64,000 nt of DNA from Gymnogyps californianus (taxonomy: Eukaryota > Chordata > Aves > Accipitriformes > Cathartidae): positions 6,708,294 through 6,772,293 of the forward strand of contig NC_059482.1 in assembly GCF_018139145.2 (NCBI RefSeq), written 5' to 3'. The position numbers and the translations under genes were made by a program. Positions 11,201 to 24,239 of the stretch are shown piece by piece. The first letter of the stretch is position 1, and every line of letters starts with the position of its first letter. The notes under the pieces are model-generated. The model was given only the letters and a program-made list of their open reading frames with translations. It made no database searches and was not told the DNA's origin.

Positions 11201-14200
11201 ATGAAGGGTAAAAAGGGACTCTGCTGCTGTGAGCCTACCAGAATTAAGCAGAAATCTAACACTTCATGCATAACTACTATTATTATTGCGTCTCCTAAAA
11301 ATCTCATATATATACAGCAAACAGCAGTTGTGGATGGGTTCAATCCAGATCAGCCCCACATAGCCACGAGTACCAAAGGCAGATACTGCATGTGAAAAAA
11401 ATCATTGAGAACCTGTCCCTTTTTTTCTCTTGCCAAATGAGCAATGTTAGAAGACAGCCCCTGTACAATGCTCTATCTGAAACCACAGTCATGGCATGAA
11501 GATAAACTGCAGATAAATTCCACATTCGCAGAATGAATTTTTGATCCTCTTAACAATCTTAAAACAAGTGAAACAGAGTCAAAGTGACCAGTTGCAAACC
11601 AGCTAGCAGCAATCACAACTTCAGCATGGGGCTAACAACCTTTCATGGCTGATAGTTAGCTCTCTAAATTCATGTGAGAAATACTGTGAAAATCCATTAA
11701 CAGTGAAAATAAAAAGGAAAAGGACCTAGGGAACAAGAAGGTAAAAAAGATATTAAAATGTGCATTTCTTTGGTCTCCTATAGTGTCCTGAGTCAGGTAC
11801 AAGTTTGGTGAAGCCCATCACCAGAGCACAGAGGTGTTCTGTTTGTCCAGTTCTGGTAGAGTAGAATGAAACAGGTCCTGGCACCTCTCCCACGAATTCT
11901 AGACAATTGCATTAAAGCATTACTGCTCTACCTGCTCATAGTGCGTCTCGCAGTTGCAACTGCAACGACACGAGTGAGTTTTCTGGCATGAAATTAAGCA
12001 GAACCCACTTGAATCTCTGCCACAATGTCTGTTCTTTGTTAGAGCTACTTTCTCTTCCTTTGGGAGAGGGTAAAACAAGAAGTATCAGTATCAGTCACCT
12101 ACAGCAGGTACTCCAACTTGGGTACTGATACTAGCTACCATAACTGAGACCTGCTATCAGAGAAAAATGGATTGAGATCAAAAATTCTTAAGTCCTTAAA
12201 ATAATTCCTCCTCACTAATGGAGCCACAGTATGATTTAATTATAGAGCATCACACATATGAATCCACCACAGGAATTTTCTCTGAGCTGGTTACCATTCA
12301 CATATGGAGATACCTGTAAGCTCAGCTTTATATCACGCAAGTTGGTTCTTTTGACTTGCCTTCAGCAAGAATGAGAAATGATAAAACAAAGAGTCAGGAG
12401 AGTGCCCTGACTTGGGGAGTATCAGATAAAAGTTTCATCTCGAGAAAAGTACCATAATTGCTGAGCACAGGTTTATAAATACTATTTGACTAATGATTTA
12501 GAATAGCGAAGCAAATGGAAAGTGTACCTAAACCTGACAATCATCAGCTATTTTCCCACCAGTACTTGAATACCTATGAAGCGAAAATATCACCAAAGAT
12601 CTGGCTAGCATGAGCTATGACTCATTAATAATACAGATATTTATCAGCACCCTGTCATAGATACTCTTAAAAAATAACTGTGAATCCCGTGTAGCATAGA
12701 TCCTTTGCCTGGCTGCTGGTATTGAAAAGTTTATCCTATTTAAACTTTGGGCTATGATACAACACAGGAACTCACTCTTTTACCTTCCTGTCCCACAGAG
12801 CAACTCCAGGGGATCCCACTAAATGAAGCCCCCCTTTCTTTACTCCAAGGACCTTTAAAGAATACCAAAAGCCAGATTTTCTTCAAAGGTTGTAAACACT
12901 TCTTTTTGGAAGCATCTCAAGTGTACACATTGAACTTCAATTTTTTTTTTATTTTCTTGATGCTGGCATACTTTTTTTTCCTCTTTTATTAAAGTCCTCT
13001 ACCCTCCTCCTTTGCGGGAAGGATTCCTTTACTAAAACCTGCATCATTATTCCCTTATCCCCCCTGCTCCCCATCAGTTCACAGGCCTCTACACTTCCTT
13101 TAAAACTAAAAATGTGCACACGGGTGCAAAAGCTTGATGCAGAGCATACTGTGGATCATACCTTAAAGGAAGCAAAAAACTCTGTGCAAACTGACTTTAT
13201 AGTGTGAGTGTGTGATAAAAAAGCAGAGTCTGGTATTAATGTTCCACCTAGGTCTTTGTTTGAATATACAGATTTGGAAAGGAAACAAGGATCTCTCATT
13301 ATTTATATGACCAAAATATCTTTTTTACTTGGCACCTCTTTATGATTATAAAGTGGATATGTGATGTGCAATGATATTTATTAAGAGGTCATACTGCTAG
13401 TATTTACATTTAGTCATATAGCTGTTGTATGCAGCATTTTATCCTGTAAGCATCTTACACAATTGAAATGTATACCACACAGCCCATGAACAAACGAGCA
13501 GGTTGGTGCATTATAGTATGCACGGATTATATACAGGCATTTGATTTCCAAATGCTGCATTTATTGCTGGAAAACATAGGAACATTGCACAACATCACTG
13601 TATTTTTGGTATGGCTATATCATCTGAGTGTGAAGCAACTATTTATAATATACCAAAACCACAAATTTTAAAGTACCATGTTAATACGTGATCACTGTGC
13701 ACTAGCAGCGAAAAAGGGCAACAATGATAGGCTTTTCGCATTTTGGTTTGGTTTTTTTTTTTTTAATTGCCATGATACTTTGCAAAAGCTTGACGTTCTG
13801 CAGGGCAAAAAATAATAATTAAAAAAAAAAAAATCACCTGATCTTGATGTTGGAAAGGTGCCAAGCCCATCTGAGGTCCAAATCTATATGTACATAAAAA
13901 AAAAGGAAGCAGTCTTAAAAGGAAATGCTAATTAGCTTCCTGGGATTTCAAATTTTAAAAGCTTCTGTGATTGAATTTATTTTAGCAATCTTTCTTTAAG
14001 GAATGTGAAAATTGGCCCTACAGTTGAGACTTCAAACAAAACAGGATGAAGAAGCAAAATCCCTAGTAATATTGCTTATTGCACTCAATATGATTATAGT
14101 CATACATTGAGGACTGATCGATAAAAGAGAATTATACATCAGTATAATGACTATAAATGCAAAATGACTTCTGGTCAACTTTATCAAAATACTTAGAAAA

Positions 14201-14605
14201 GCTGGAATAGTATTAGCAATATTAAATACAGAATAACCAGCAGTTTGAATAAGGGGACAGAAATGGGCTCTCAGTGGCAAGAGTGCTGTGATTTTTACAT
14301 TGGACAAAGCATAAATTAAAATCTTCTGCATTATTAACAACAGTGAACACGTCCTTTGGGGCACAGATAGTAATGAAAGTTCACATTTGAATTAAAGCAT
14401 GGATGCTGCTGAATAGAGACAAAAAAGTAAGGCAGAAAAACATACAGAGCATTTATGAAGGACAAGGTAAGGCAAATACACTACTAATTCGTGAAAGAGT
14501 AAATAGGAGTTTGCAACACCATTATTTTTATCCATATGATTATCACACCTACAAGACCTAGCTCTGAACAAGTTTGGTTTTAACATTATTGCATTATACA
14601 AAACT
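8244..14605. other. Long AT-rich noncoding stretch
   Basis: No gene recognised in about 6.4 kb. The longest frames (99 codons at 9529-9828 forward, 110 codons at 14032-14364 reverse) have no family resemblance. Items seen: an octamer at 11162-11169, a perfect 14-bp palindrome at 11950-11963, a T13 run at 13752-13764 and an A13 run at 13821-13833. No interspersed repeat was recognised. Confidence 0.65.
11950..11963. repeat. Perfect 14-bp palindrome
   Basis: GCAGTTGCAACTGC reads identically on both strands and contains two facing CAGTTG E-box/Myb-like cores. No further symmetry extends outward. Confidence 0.6.
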
Positions 14606-14674
14606 TTCAGTAATGCACCCAGTAAACCCTGGATCCAGGACCCAGCCCCTTCAGTAATGCATCCAGTAAACCCT
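14606..14674 (+). repeat. Short direct duplication, 25-bp copies 44 bp apart
   Basis: The 25-bp unit at 14606-14630 recurs at 14650-14674 with a single difference (CACCC versus CATCC). The spacer contains a related GGATCCAGGACCCAG stretch. This looks like a fairly recent local tandem duplication of a 44-bp segment whose spacer has changed. No gene overlaps it. Confidence 0.9.
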
Positions 14675-17100
14675 CATGTATGCAGAACCAGGTGCTTAAA
14701 AGTCAGCTATGTGCAGAGGAGCCTTGATTAATTCAGGCATCTGTGGGTTCATCTTTTAATCACTTCTTAACGCTTTTAGTTCCATACTGCTGTCCAGGAA
14801 AGAAGTTTTTCCATTTCCCTGGAGTCAGCCATCTTGCTAAATGCTAACATCAACAGCACAAATGCAGAACAAAAGCTTATTTACTGCAGATCGGTTTTCA
14901 AGCTGCTACAGTATCAATTTAATATTCCTGGAACCATTGGACTTCATAATTCAGTGCATAGGACACCACATATATTAAAATTTCAACTAGCTAAAACTCT
15001 TCTGGATGTTCGACCAGGCTAGCAGCGTTGTGCAAACTGCCTGATAGTCTCTCACCTTGCCCTTATTATGAAAATTAGGCGTTTTGTCATGCTTATGCAG
15101 AAGGGCTGCTTTCAGCTAGGGGCTCAGAAATGCCAATTTTAAACACTTCAATTTTTAATGCAGGTCTTGTTTTATAGAGGTGGCAAATGCCAGTTACAAT
15201 TGTGCGGTTTTAGTTTTTGAAGCAGAGCAAAGGCAGTTTGCTTCCTTGAACTTTCAGAGTGTATGAAATGGCCAAACCGCTTAACACAGAACTGGGTTTA
15301 GCCTGACGAGGGTGGACAGGCCCCTTGCTAAGTGCCTGGTCAGGACCATCAGCCGTGTTTGTATTTACCCTCTCTCTTACCCCAGGATGTATCAAGGGAG
15401 TTCAGGGGATCATAGGTCCTTCTGAGCTGGTGAAAGCAAGACAGGGCATGGCTAGAAATAACATACACCACCTGTAAATTGACTGAGCTTATTTTAAAAT
15501 AAGTTAATGGGATCTAGAGTCAACTGAAAGCACTTTTGTGAGGGGTTACAGGAGACTTGGGTCTAAGGGAAATGAAATATCTGTACCCAATGGAACCACG
15601 TAAGGGTGAGACGTCTTGATAGCTCCCACAGAGAATTAGGAGGAATTAAAAGTGCCTTGTTTATTCCACTGAACACTAAAGCCCTGAAGAGAGACCAAAT
15701 GAATTTCTCCGGTGGGAAAATCTGCCTAAGGGAACAATTTAGCCCTTAAGAAATATAAATTAATAAAAAATTAGTGCCCGCTGATTGGTTCGCCTGATGA
15801 TAGACAAATACTTTGTGGAGGCTTTAAAAGACGTGTCTGTGCAAATATTAGGAATTTCCAAATTAAATATTTAGGCATTAATATTTTTACTAAAATCCTG
15901 TATAGGGAGAATTTTTGAGAATAAAATTAAGAGAAACATAAAAATTAAGGATATAGGCTTACATTGAGAAAACATTTAGAGAAATATAGTCTGAGATCAC
16001 CTTTGCGTTTGAAACACCAAATGTGACATTTAAAGGATTTACCAAAAACTAAGCAACACGCAAGATCAGGCTTCCTGATAAGCATTCCTGTGTGAACTGC
16101 AATCAGGCTCTTAGAAGTTACCCTAATGTAGTTTACTCTTGATTTCTGACATGTGCATCTTTATTTCAAGGTACATTTAAACTTGTTTTCACAATAAAGG
16201 AAGTCAAGATAGGAATATAAGTTAACATCCATGCTGTTCTAACATTTGGCTGGTATTTAAAGCTAGTATTTGTTGCCATGAAGCAGCCTTTTGAAAGATG
16301 ATCACTGTACCTGAAATGTGGATAGTTATAAAAATGGCATTAATTTGCTTAGACCGGGAGATTTTCACAGGAGAGCAACTAGCAGAAAACATTATGAAAA
16401 TGTCCAAGAGGACTGGTAATTGAGTTGATTAGTATGACCTTGGTTATGAAGGTAATAGAAGAGTGAATGGTGCTTAGACTGAGTTATAACCCTGCTACCT
16501 TGCTCGGAGATGTAGTGAGGTATGTAATTTGTTCAGGGTGAATCCGAGTAGCCTCGCCTCTCCCTGACAGGGTAATACACTCTGACTAGCAGAGCTTGGC
16601 CGGCCACTTCTCCTACCCCAACAGAGTAAACAGTGCAGGGTCAGGCGAGAGATGATGAACTGTGTGCTTCCCTCGATTCAATATGGTAATTTTCTGCTGG
16701 CAGACACTTTTTGTTAAAGGTTTCTTTTAAAATTAGGCAAATTAAAGATAATTTAAAAAAACTTTAAGAATGAAAACTTTCCAGTTTCAGAGCAGAGATC
16801 CTACATCCCTTTGAATTAAACTCCAGGCAAAACGTATCTTGATTTACCTACTCACCCAGCCACATAGTTCTGGTGTTGCTTTTTAACCCATCACGTTTCA
16901 ACCCTGCAATAACTCCAGAAAGGCTTTAAAAAAAGTCAAGGTTTGTCTCGCAGAATGGGGGCTTTATTTGTTCAGAAACTGATTCAGCTAAAGACCTGAA
17001 TGCACAAGTGCTTTGATTGCCTTTCTTTCACTAGATTAACTGTGATTATTTAAAGATATTTTAGGTGGCCTCCCTTTACAGGGAAAAAAGGCACCCAAAA
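14675..17100. other. AT-rich noncoding stretch with scattered compact motif-rich sequence
   Basis: No gene seen. The segments at about 15770-15870 (with a CCAAT-type ATTGG core near 15784) and 16540-16760 contrast in composition with their flanks and could be conserved noncoding elements. That is an impression only. Confidence 0.55.
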
Positions 17101-17125
17101 CAATTAGACAAATTAGACAATTAGA
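17101..17125 (+). repeat. Triplet of CAATTAGA-type units
   Basis: Three near-identical units, CAATTAGA, CAAATTAGA and CAATTAGA, follow head to tail with an 8-9 bp period. Each carries an ATTAG homeodomain core, so the tract is both a tiny tandem repeat and a possible homotypic binding cluster. Confidence 0.6.
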
Positions 17126-18021
17126 GAAAGAAGGTGAGGAAACACAATTCTAATTGCTATACTTTGTATTCATGCCCCTGCCGGTAACCTGGATGTGATA
17201 TAAATTATCTATCAGGCATCCATAGAATATGTGCTTCAAGAAAAAAAGTAGTCACAGAAAGGAATTTTAAAAGTTCTGCAAGTAATCTTTAAATACTAAA
17301 CATCAGAACATATATTTTTTGAAAATCAAGGAACGGACCAAAAGCAATGTCTTCAAAGTCAGCATAATTTAAATATTACCCCTTTCCTTCCATCCCTGAC
17401 GAGCTGTCTTGCTATTTTATTGCAAGTTTCACAAACGAATAACTGGCCAAGGTTCCCTAGAAGGAAAATGCCTACATAAGAGATTCAATTAAATTAAAAT
17501 TACTCAGTTCAGTCTGTGTGTGTCCAACACAAACTCTGCTTTACTAGGAAACGAGGCACAGATATTCAGCTAAAAGTTGCCACACATTAGACATGTAATT
17601 TCAGACCATATTTCCCTACAAAGTACAAATCAGCTCTTTTGGTTTCACAGCTATCAGGATGTCATCATATTCTTTTTCTGAGGAAATCTGAGAGGATAAA
17701 AGGAGGTGCTTAGGAAATAATTTTGCATTTTCTCTTAGAAATTAAAAATCTTTCATTTTTCTCATTTATTTAAGTACCATGGAGAAACGGGGTTAGAAAT
17801 GGATTTAGAAAATAATCCAAGACATCTAAAGAAAACTGTAATATCAGTAACATTCCAAATATAATCATTTTAGGGGCAGAGGAGCAAAAGCAGTTTCTGT
17901 GTGTCCATGTATTTTAGAGACTTGCAAAAATACAAGGCGCTCTGAAATCAGGTGTTATACATTCGGCTCTCATTTCATAGAGCTACAATCAAACTGAATA
18001 TTTAATTCTAAGTATAAACTA
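17126..18021. other. AT-rich noncoding stretch
   Basis: No gene or repeat family recognised. Confidence 0.6.
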
Positions 18022-18096
18022 ATGACCTGATCCTGAATCATGTAGCATGAAGATAGATTACTGTTGACATGCAGAGTCCCAGTGAAATCCCTGGGA
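18022..18096 (+). repeat. Probable diverged copy of the palindromic repeat family
   Basis: A CCTGATCCTG start followed at about 18075 by AGTCCCAGTGAAATCCCTGGGA resembles the arrangement of the 3353 and 18468 copies. It is strongly decayed, so membership is tentative. Confidence 0.35.
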
Positions 18097-18467
18097 TATT
18101 GTGTGAGCAGAGCAGTCCGTCTGCGTGCTACACAATGCTCGAAACAGTAATGCTGAAACGGAGTTTGGGATATTAATTCACAGTCACCATATTAACACCA
18201 CGTTTTTAATATCGCTCCTCCTGTTGTTTTGAAGGTCAGTGGATCCAGAGGAAATTTCCCACACTCAAAACAATGTGCATGGTATTAAAGTAATAACAGA
18301 CTTTCATTTTAAAGTTCTGCTGTTGAAGGTTTATATCTCAAAGTAAAATAAAACCAACTCCAGTCAAGCTTTGAGCTGTTTGTAAAAGTTTGCGAGCTAC
18401 AAGCAGGACAGATTTACTTGTGTTTTACCAGTACTGAGCTGACACTAATTATCCCACTGTGAACTTT
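18097..18467. other. Noncoding stretch
   Basis: Nothing recognised between two palindromic-repeat copies. Confidence 0.55.
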
Positions 18468-18540
18468 GGATGAAATCCTCGTCCTGCTGAACTGATGGGA
18501 GTTTTGCCACTGACTCCAATAGCAGCGGGAGTTCACCCTC
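18468..18540 (+). repeat. Copy of the dispersed palindromic repeat
   Basis: Reads GATGAAATCCT, then CTGATGGGAGTTTTGCCACT, then GACTCCAATAGCAGCGGGAG, the same order as the 3353 copy (opposed CAATGGGA-type arms around a TTTTGCC centre). It is diverged but the most complete copy here. Confidence 0.5.
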
Positions 18541-19730
18541 TGGCTTAGGCTCCATGCCACAGCCTAATACTTTCTGCATAATGAGGCCCATAAAGTTTAT
18601 CTTGAAAGCCAAAAAATATTAGATCAACTTGTAATCACTCTGATTTTTCTCTTTTCAGAGGGACAGCTTGTTTTAGTCAACACCGCAGTCTCTCTGCTCG
18701 GTACTGCCAGTGGAAGCTGCTCAGCCATCCTTAAGGGAGCTCTGCCGGAGCGAGCGTCCTCCGCACAGCTTCAGCTGGCATATTTAGTCAGCGCTGATGT
18801 TAATTTATTAGTATGCACTACCTAAATTCAAAGACTTTCCAAGGAAGTTTGACTGCAGCGGTAGCATTCTGATTTATGAAGCTTGGTTATCATTTTTAAA
18901 CCACAGCCCTATCCCCAGCCTGACTCGACTGACAATGACATATACCCAATGTGGCTGTCAAGCCTCGCAGGCTGACTTCTCATCCCCGCGGCAGCTCTTC
19001 CCTGTGCTGGGACCAGTTACACCCCACTCCCGCGCAGGTGGGTCAGCTGGGCACTTTCACACCTGTCCGTAACTGCCTCCAGCTGTAGGTATCGGTGCAA
19101 CCCTCTGCCCATAAGCAATTCATTCCAAAAAAACCCAAATCCGGTTTTAGAAAACCAGCTCTGTGTAATTGAAGCTTGCACTGCAGCCACTACTGTTAGA
19201 GATTTCCAGACAAACCAGGCTTGCAAAAAAAAAACCAAAAAACAAAAAGAAAAACAGAAATCTAATACCAGACATATGACTATATATGTGTACTTGCATG
19301 CCAGCACAGATATTTGTTTGCTACTTCTAAATATGGACATTAAATGCTGCCTCTCCCTCTACACCAGACCATCAAATTTTCAATAAACCACTTCAGAACA
19401 TATTTGAACATGCCTACTTAATAGGAGCAAAATGTCATACAACCAAAACTTCCTTCCCATGTGGAGAGAGAACATTCCCCATTACAAACATACAGCAAAC
19501 GTAACTAGAGGAGGTATAGGCGGTTACGGAGATCTAAGCAACGGAAACATGCCTGTCTGAAGTCCAAAAGAATTACATTAAAGATGCTCAGGTGTCATTT
19601 TAAGAGTCTATATCTTGGCATCAAGCAGCCAAAGATGCTTTCATGGTCTTTCTTCAAACAAGAAGGCAGAAACACAAGTAGGGATTTTCTTTTATGCTCA
19701 GCAAGATAAAAACTGAATATAAACACTGAA
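18541..19730. other. Noncoding stretch with a moderately GC-rich segment
   Basis: No gene seen. The sequence at about 18655-18800 is richer in GC and CpG than its surroundings. An A-rich low-complexity run lies at 19225-19260. The 107-codon reverse frame at 19017-19340 is driven partly by that run and is not thought to be real. Confidence 0.55.
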
Positions 19731-19885
19731 GTATTTATTCTCACAGCAATCCTATGAAATGCACTGTTATTCCCATTTTACAGATGAGGAACTGAGTCAC
19801 AGAAAGACTATCTGGCTCACAGTTTTAAAGGTAGTTTAAAAAAATAAGCTGAGGACACTGGGTTCACATCCAGTGTTTGAGCCAC
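19731..19885 (+). repeat. MIR SINE fragment
   Basis: The order TTATTCTCACAGCAATCCTATGA, TCCCATTTTACAGATGAGGA, ACTGAGTCACAGA, a decayed 'ctggctcacag' part and finally GGTTCACATCCAGTGTTTGAGCC matches the 3' half of the MIR consensus as I know it. It is clearly old, with many substitutions and small gaps. MIRs were active in early amniotes and earlier, so survival here indicates an old, slowly eroding locus. Confidence 0.82.
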
Positions 19886-22800
19886 AAAACCAGCATTCAT
19901 CCTTCACAGTAAGGTCAACTTTTCATTCAATAACTATGAAGGTGCTGAAGGAATTCAGTAAATCCTTCTTCTATAAAAGCTGCTAAAAGCTACATGACAT
20001 TAAGATGAAAACTAGTAAACCTGAGCTCTAGTAACATATCCACTCAAGCAGGCTCCAAGGAAAATGTGGAAAATAGGTGTTTCATAGCTGAGGCAAGGAA
20101 AAGAAAAACAAAATGTCTTTGCAAACGATTTTGTTTGTGTGAGCAACGTGCTTTTGCTGAAAGACTGGTGTGTGCAAAAAGGGTATATTTTTGGTATGTC
20201 AGCTTCAATTACCAGCAATCTAAGAGTGAAAAGTGACAGCCTTCTCCCAACAACCTCCTCCAAAGGAGATGCCCATCAGCCGAAAGCCCTGCTCCCTGGT
20301 GTGACCTTTCTTGCTTTATGACTGGGCATAAGGGCACACAGCCATTTTATTTAAACTTCTTTTGAGAAAACTGCTTGTTAGATGTTGATTTCCAGCAGCC
20401 GCTGTCCTCTGAAAAGAATATTCATGGCTGGTGTTTCACTTCAAATGCTAACAGGATCAATTTGAACCCCCCTACACTCTATATCTCTGACTTTTTTCAT
20501 ACATATTCATGGCCATTTACATAGTTTTACAGAAAAATCCTTATAAGTGAGGATGCACATTGTACTGACTGTTGCTGGGTTTATTCCTAACGTGCATGTT
20601 AGAGAAGAAAGCAGAAAACGGTCCTAGCAGGCAAACTAGCTCCTAAAAGAGACAACGCAGGAAAAAATCGCAGAGCCTAGAGCCCATTGCACTGCCAGAC
20701 AAAGCAGTTTCAGCACAAGTTTCAGTGGTATACCTAACAATTTTTATCAGGCAGCTATTAAGATCACTTCACAGCCTGCTCATCTCCTCGCCGTTTTGTT
20801 TTCTCTGTTTAAACAAAAATTACAGTCTCTCATTTCACTCGCATGGCTAAAGGGCCCCGTAATCCACGGTATCCTTGGCTCTGTCACTGTGCTTGCTGAC
20901 CCTACAGTGAGCAGGCTCTGACCACCAAATGCGAGCAGAATAAATTATCGCTGACACTCCAATATTTAATTATGCAGCTGTCAGAGCGGCCCTTTCGAAA
21001 TTCATTTTAATAAAGTGGGAACTTTTTCCTTTCAAGGTTAGAGTCAGGGGAGTCACCTTCTGTGTCAGGCTGAGGTCTCCACCATGAGCTTTGCATTCTT
21101 CCCCGAGAAGCCTGTCACTTGGCCTGATAGAAGGACCAGATAACAGCACCGATGTCTATTGGCCTCCCCCGCCCTGCCTGAATGAACATCCTTCATTTAA
21201 ACCCACAATAATGAGGACCTCAAAGTCAGACAGGCAGCCACAAGGGCAGCTCGTCAGGAAAAAAAAAAATGGCTTCTTATTATAAAATTCACTCGATGTT
21301 ATAGCTGCAATCTAAAAGCAATCATGTTCATCTCACCGTTTTAACTGGTTAACCAGAAATATTTAACATGTTAAAAAATGTGAATGGAAACCTAATGTAT
21401 GAAGCCACAGCAGCCTGTATTTATCTGCACTGAACTCTGACAAGTAGAGGGATATTGCTTTGTATTTTGCTGTGAGCGAAGTACCTAACTAGATCTTTTT
21501 GCCAAATATTTAGAAAATAAAGCTATACAATGAAACTCTATAAACAGGTAGTCCATAATACATCATGTACACATACTGCCATGTGCACAGTATATTGATA
21601 AGACGTGCTTTCTAAGATACTCAAATGAAAAGCTGCTCTGTGTATACATAGCTATGCATATACACACATACACATATAAGCATAGCCTATTAATACATAT
21701 ATGAAACAACTCTGTGTAATAAAGTGCTGGCCATAAGAAACCTTGCCTTCATGAAAACAGAGACTATTTTAAAACGTGGCCATCTCTCAATCGAACCTTC
21801 ATATTTGCAGATCTCTGCGTTCTAAACTTTGGAATTTTGTAGATTGCAGCTGGGAGAAAAATAGATACAAGTTTACCATGGACAGCCCAAAAATATGTGA
21901 GCAAGAGTGTAGTTGACCTAAAGTAGGAGAAAAAGAAAAACAAGCAAAAAAATAACCTACATATATTCCAAATCTTCTTGTTTCTATGTGACAACACTTC
22001 TAATTTCCAAGTAACAATGTTAATAACAACTTTGACTTACAAGCTATATTTCTTCCCCAGGTTCCTATGGTGCTGTATAAGCACTGGAGATTTAGCTATG
22101 CAACATTTTCCCAAGTATGATTATACAACTTTTACAAATGGAGAAGTGAAAAACACATAAATTGTGTGTGGGCTGGGAATTAAAGCTCTTAGGGAAGCCC
22201 CACATCTCCCAGTTTAAATCAAAAGAAGTTTTGCTAATGAGAAAGAAGTTAATGGCATACCGTCCCACATCCCATAGGTGCTAAGTGACCTATCCCAAGA
22301 CACAAAGTGTCCCAGGAAAAGAAATTAAAGCTTTTGCAAAAATGGTTTTGACTTAATTTGATCCACGGTGAAGTCACAGCCCAGAGAGAACAATATGACT
22401 CACCAGTACAAAATGTTTTATTTTCTGGATTCATTAGTGCTAATGCAGAGCAGGTGTGAGGTACCAGGGGAAACGCTGTGCAGAGCAGTTCTCCAGCACG
22501 TTCTCCTGCCCAAGTCATGTCTCAACATTTGGTCTTTCGCTCTTTCTCTGCAAGGGGGTGCACTTTGTGCCTTCCAAATAACGCACAAATAAATCACTAT
22601 CTGCAAAGCTAGCACAAAAAAAAAAGGATGTAGTGCCTAGAAAAGGGGTAAGAGTTCGCTCAAGTTTCAGTTTTCCCAAATATGCTGGGTTGTGCTACGG
22701 GACTTCACATTAAAAAATGAAATGAAATGAAAACACCTCACTCATTGGCTGGTTTCAATGTGAGATCAGAACTTCCCACCAAAAATGAGACACTTTTTTA

Positions 22801-24239
22801 CCATCGTTTCCTTCTGATTCACTGGTTTGTCTCACACCCACCTAAAATGGCTAATAACATACATGAGGGCTTACCCCATCCAACGTCAGGCACCTAAACA
22901 AGAATCTTTGAGTAAATGTGGTTGCTCTTGTCCTCCTTTTGCCAGCGGAGTTATCTGATACCTTCAGAGGCTGAGCTAGAAGTTAATTGAGTTGAATGAC
23001 ACTGCACTGGATTTGTGTACAACACCAAGGGTGACATCTTGTATCTTAGAAGCCTTGATTAAGTGGTGTGAATCTGCATCTTGGACAGTTATTTATCAGC
23101 TGCACATGAAGTGCATAGCCAATGGGGCCCTGTTTCCAAGCGGTCTACACATGTTTCTGTACTATAAATAATAACTGCCAGCCTTTTTTTACAATTTATG
23201 CTAAGATTATTTCCCACTGTTTCCTGTTTTAGGTCCTCTTGCTTTATTTTTGGCTGTGTCATTTAACTTTGGTAGAGGCAAATACTTTGACACATCGCTG
23301 GCATTTTGGCCTCAGCATGTACAAAGCTGCATGCATCTTCTCATTGGCTTGGAGTTCACCATAGATGCTTACCATACAGAGACCATGCTCCAGGAACTGA
23401 AAGTAAACCCCTAATGCATAAGGAAAATTTATTTATATTCTAGTATGAACCTGGGGAAATAAGTACCTTAAAACATCATTGTTTTCAATGTGTTTTAACT
23501 GGACAGCTTCAGCTTCACACAAGCACAATACACTTGAAGGTTTCTGATGAATACTTCACTCCAAGCAGCACAGTTCACCTCCTGGTGTCAAACCAAATAG
23601 ATTTGCTGAATCCTACTTGTCACTAATTTTTGCAGTGGAAAAATAATTATAGAACAAAACATCAGAAAAAGAAATAATAATCCCATCAACCTGGTGTGAC
23701 ATGCACACATAAACATGCCAAACGTCCCAGCTGAGCAACTCACAAAAATGAACAATTGTTGAATGTACAGAACAGCAAAGGCTGTGATTCTCATGCAATA
23801 ACAGGGAAAGTGCAAATAAATTCTGAGTCAATGAGAAGGCTTACACTAACCCGGCATTGGGAGAGTTTTCAGTCCACAAATTCCTTCACAACTGAGTAAA
23901 TTTAAAGAAATAAAACTAGATTGAGCATTGCTTTAATACCTGCTGGTGTAGTTTCCCACACTGTTCACTGGCTTGTTAAATATGAAAAAGATTTGCCTCG
24001 GAAAGCCACAGTGAGAAATACAGTCACAGATGGGTTAATTGTTCACTCCTCGGATCTTACAATTTTTATTTTGGTTTAAATATAACTTGTTATTATAACA
24101 AGAAAACTCCCTGGCCTTGTGTACAAGACTCAAATATAATCAGCGATATCACATTGTCCCTTAATAGAAGGTGCAATATAAAAAAGATCATTTAAGATGC
24201 CAGTAGCTTCCCTCCTGACCCTGCCTGGCTGAGAGGCAA
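19886..24239. other. Noncoding stretch with possible conserved elements
   Basis: No gene recognised. At 20966-20980 a TTAATTA homeodomain core sits two bases from a CAGCTG E-box, followed by a CpG-containing, motif-dense stretch to about 21260 that may be a conserved element. Simple repeats: alternating TA/CA at about 21641-21680 and AAATG x3 at 22715-22733. A weak MIR-like string near 22283 was not accepted. Confidence 0.55.
22715..22733 (+). repeat. Short AAATG microsatellite
   Basis: About three copies of the pentamer AAATG within an A-rich run. Confidence 0.8.

Noticed and set aside
13752..13833. T13 and A13 runs that could pair as a hairpin
   Set aside because: Homopolymers pair trivially and the intervening sequence adds no structure.
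22275..22315. MIR-like string (CTAAGTGACCTATCCCAAGACACA)
   Set aside because: Only a short segment resembles the MIR 3' region and no flanking MIR order is present.
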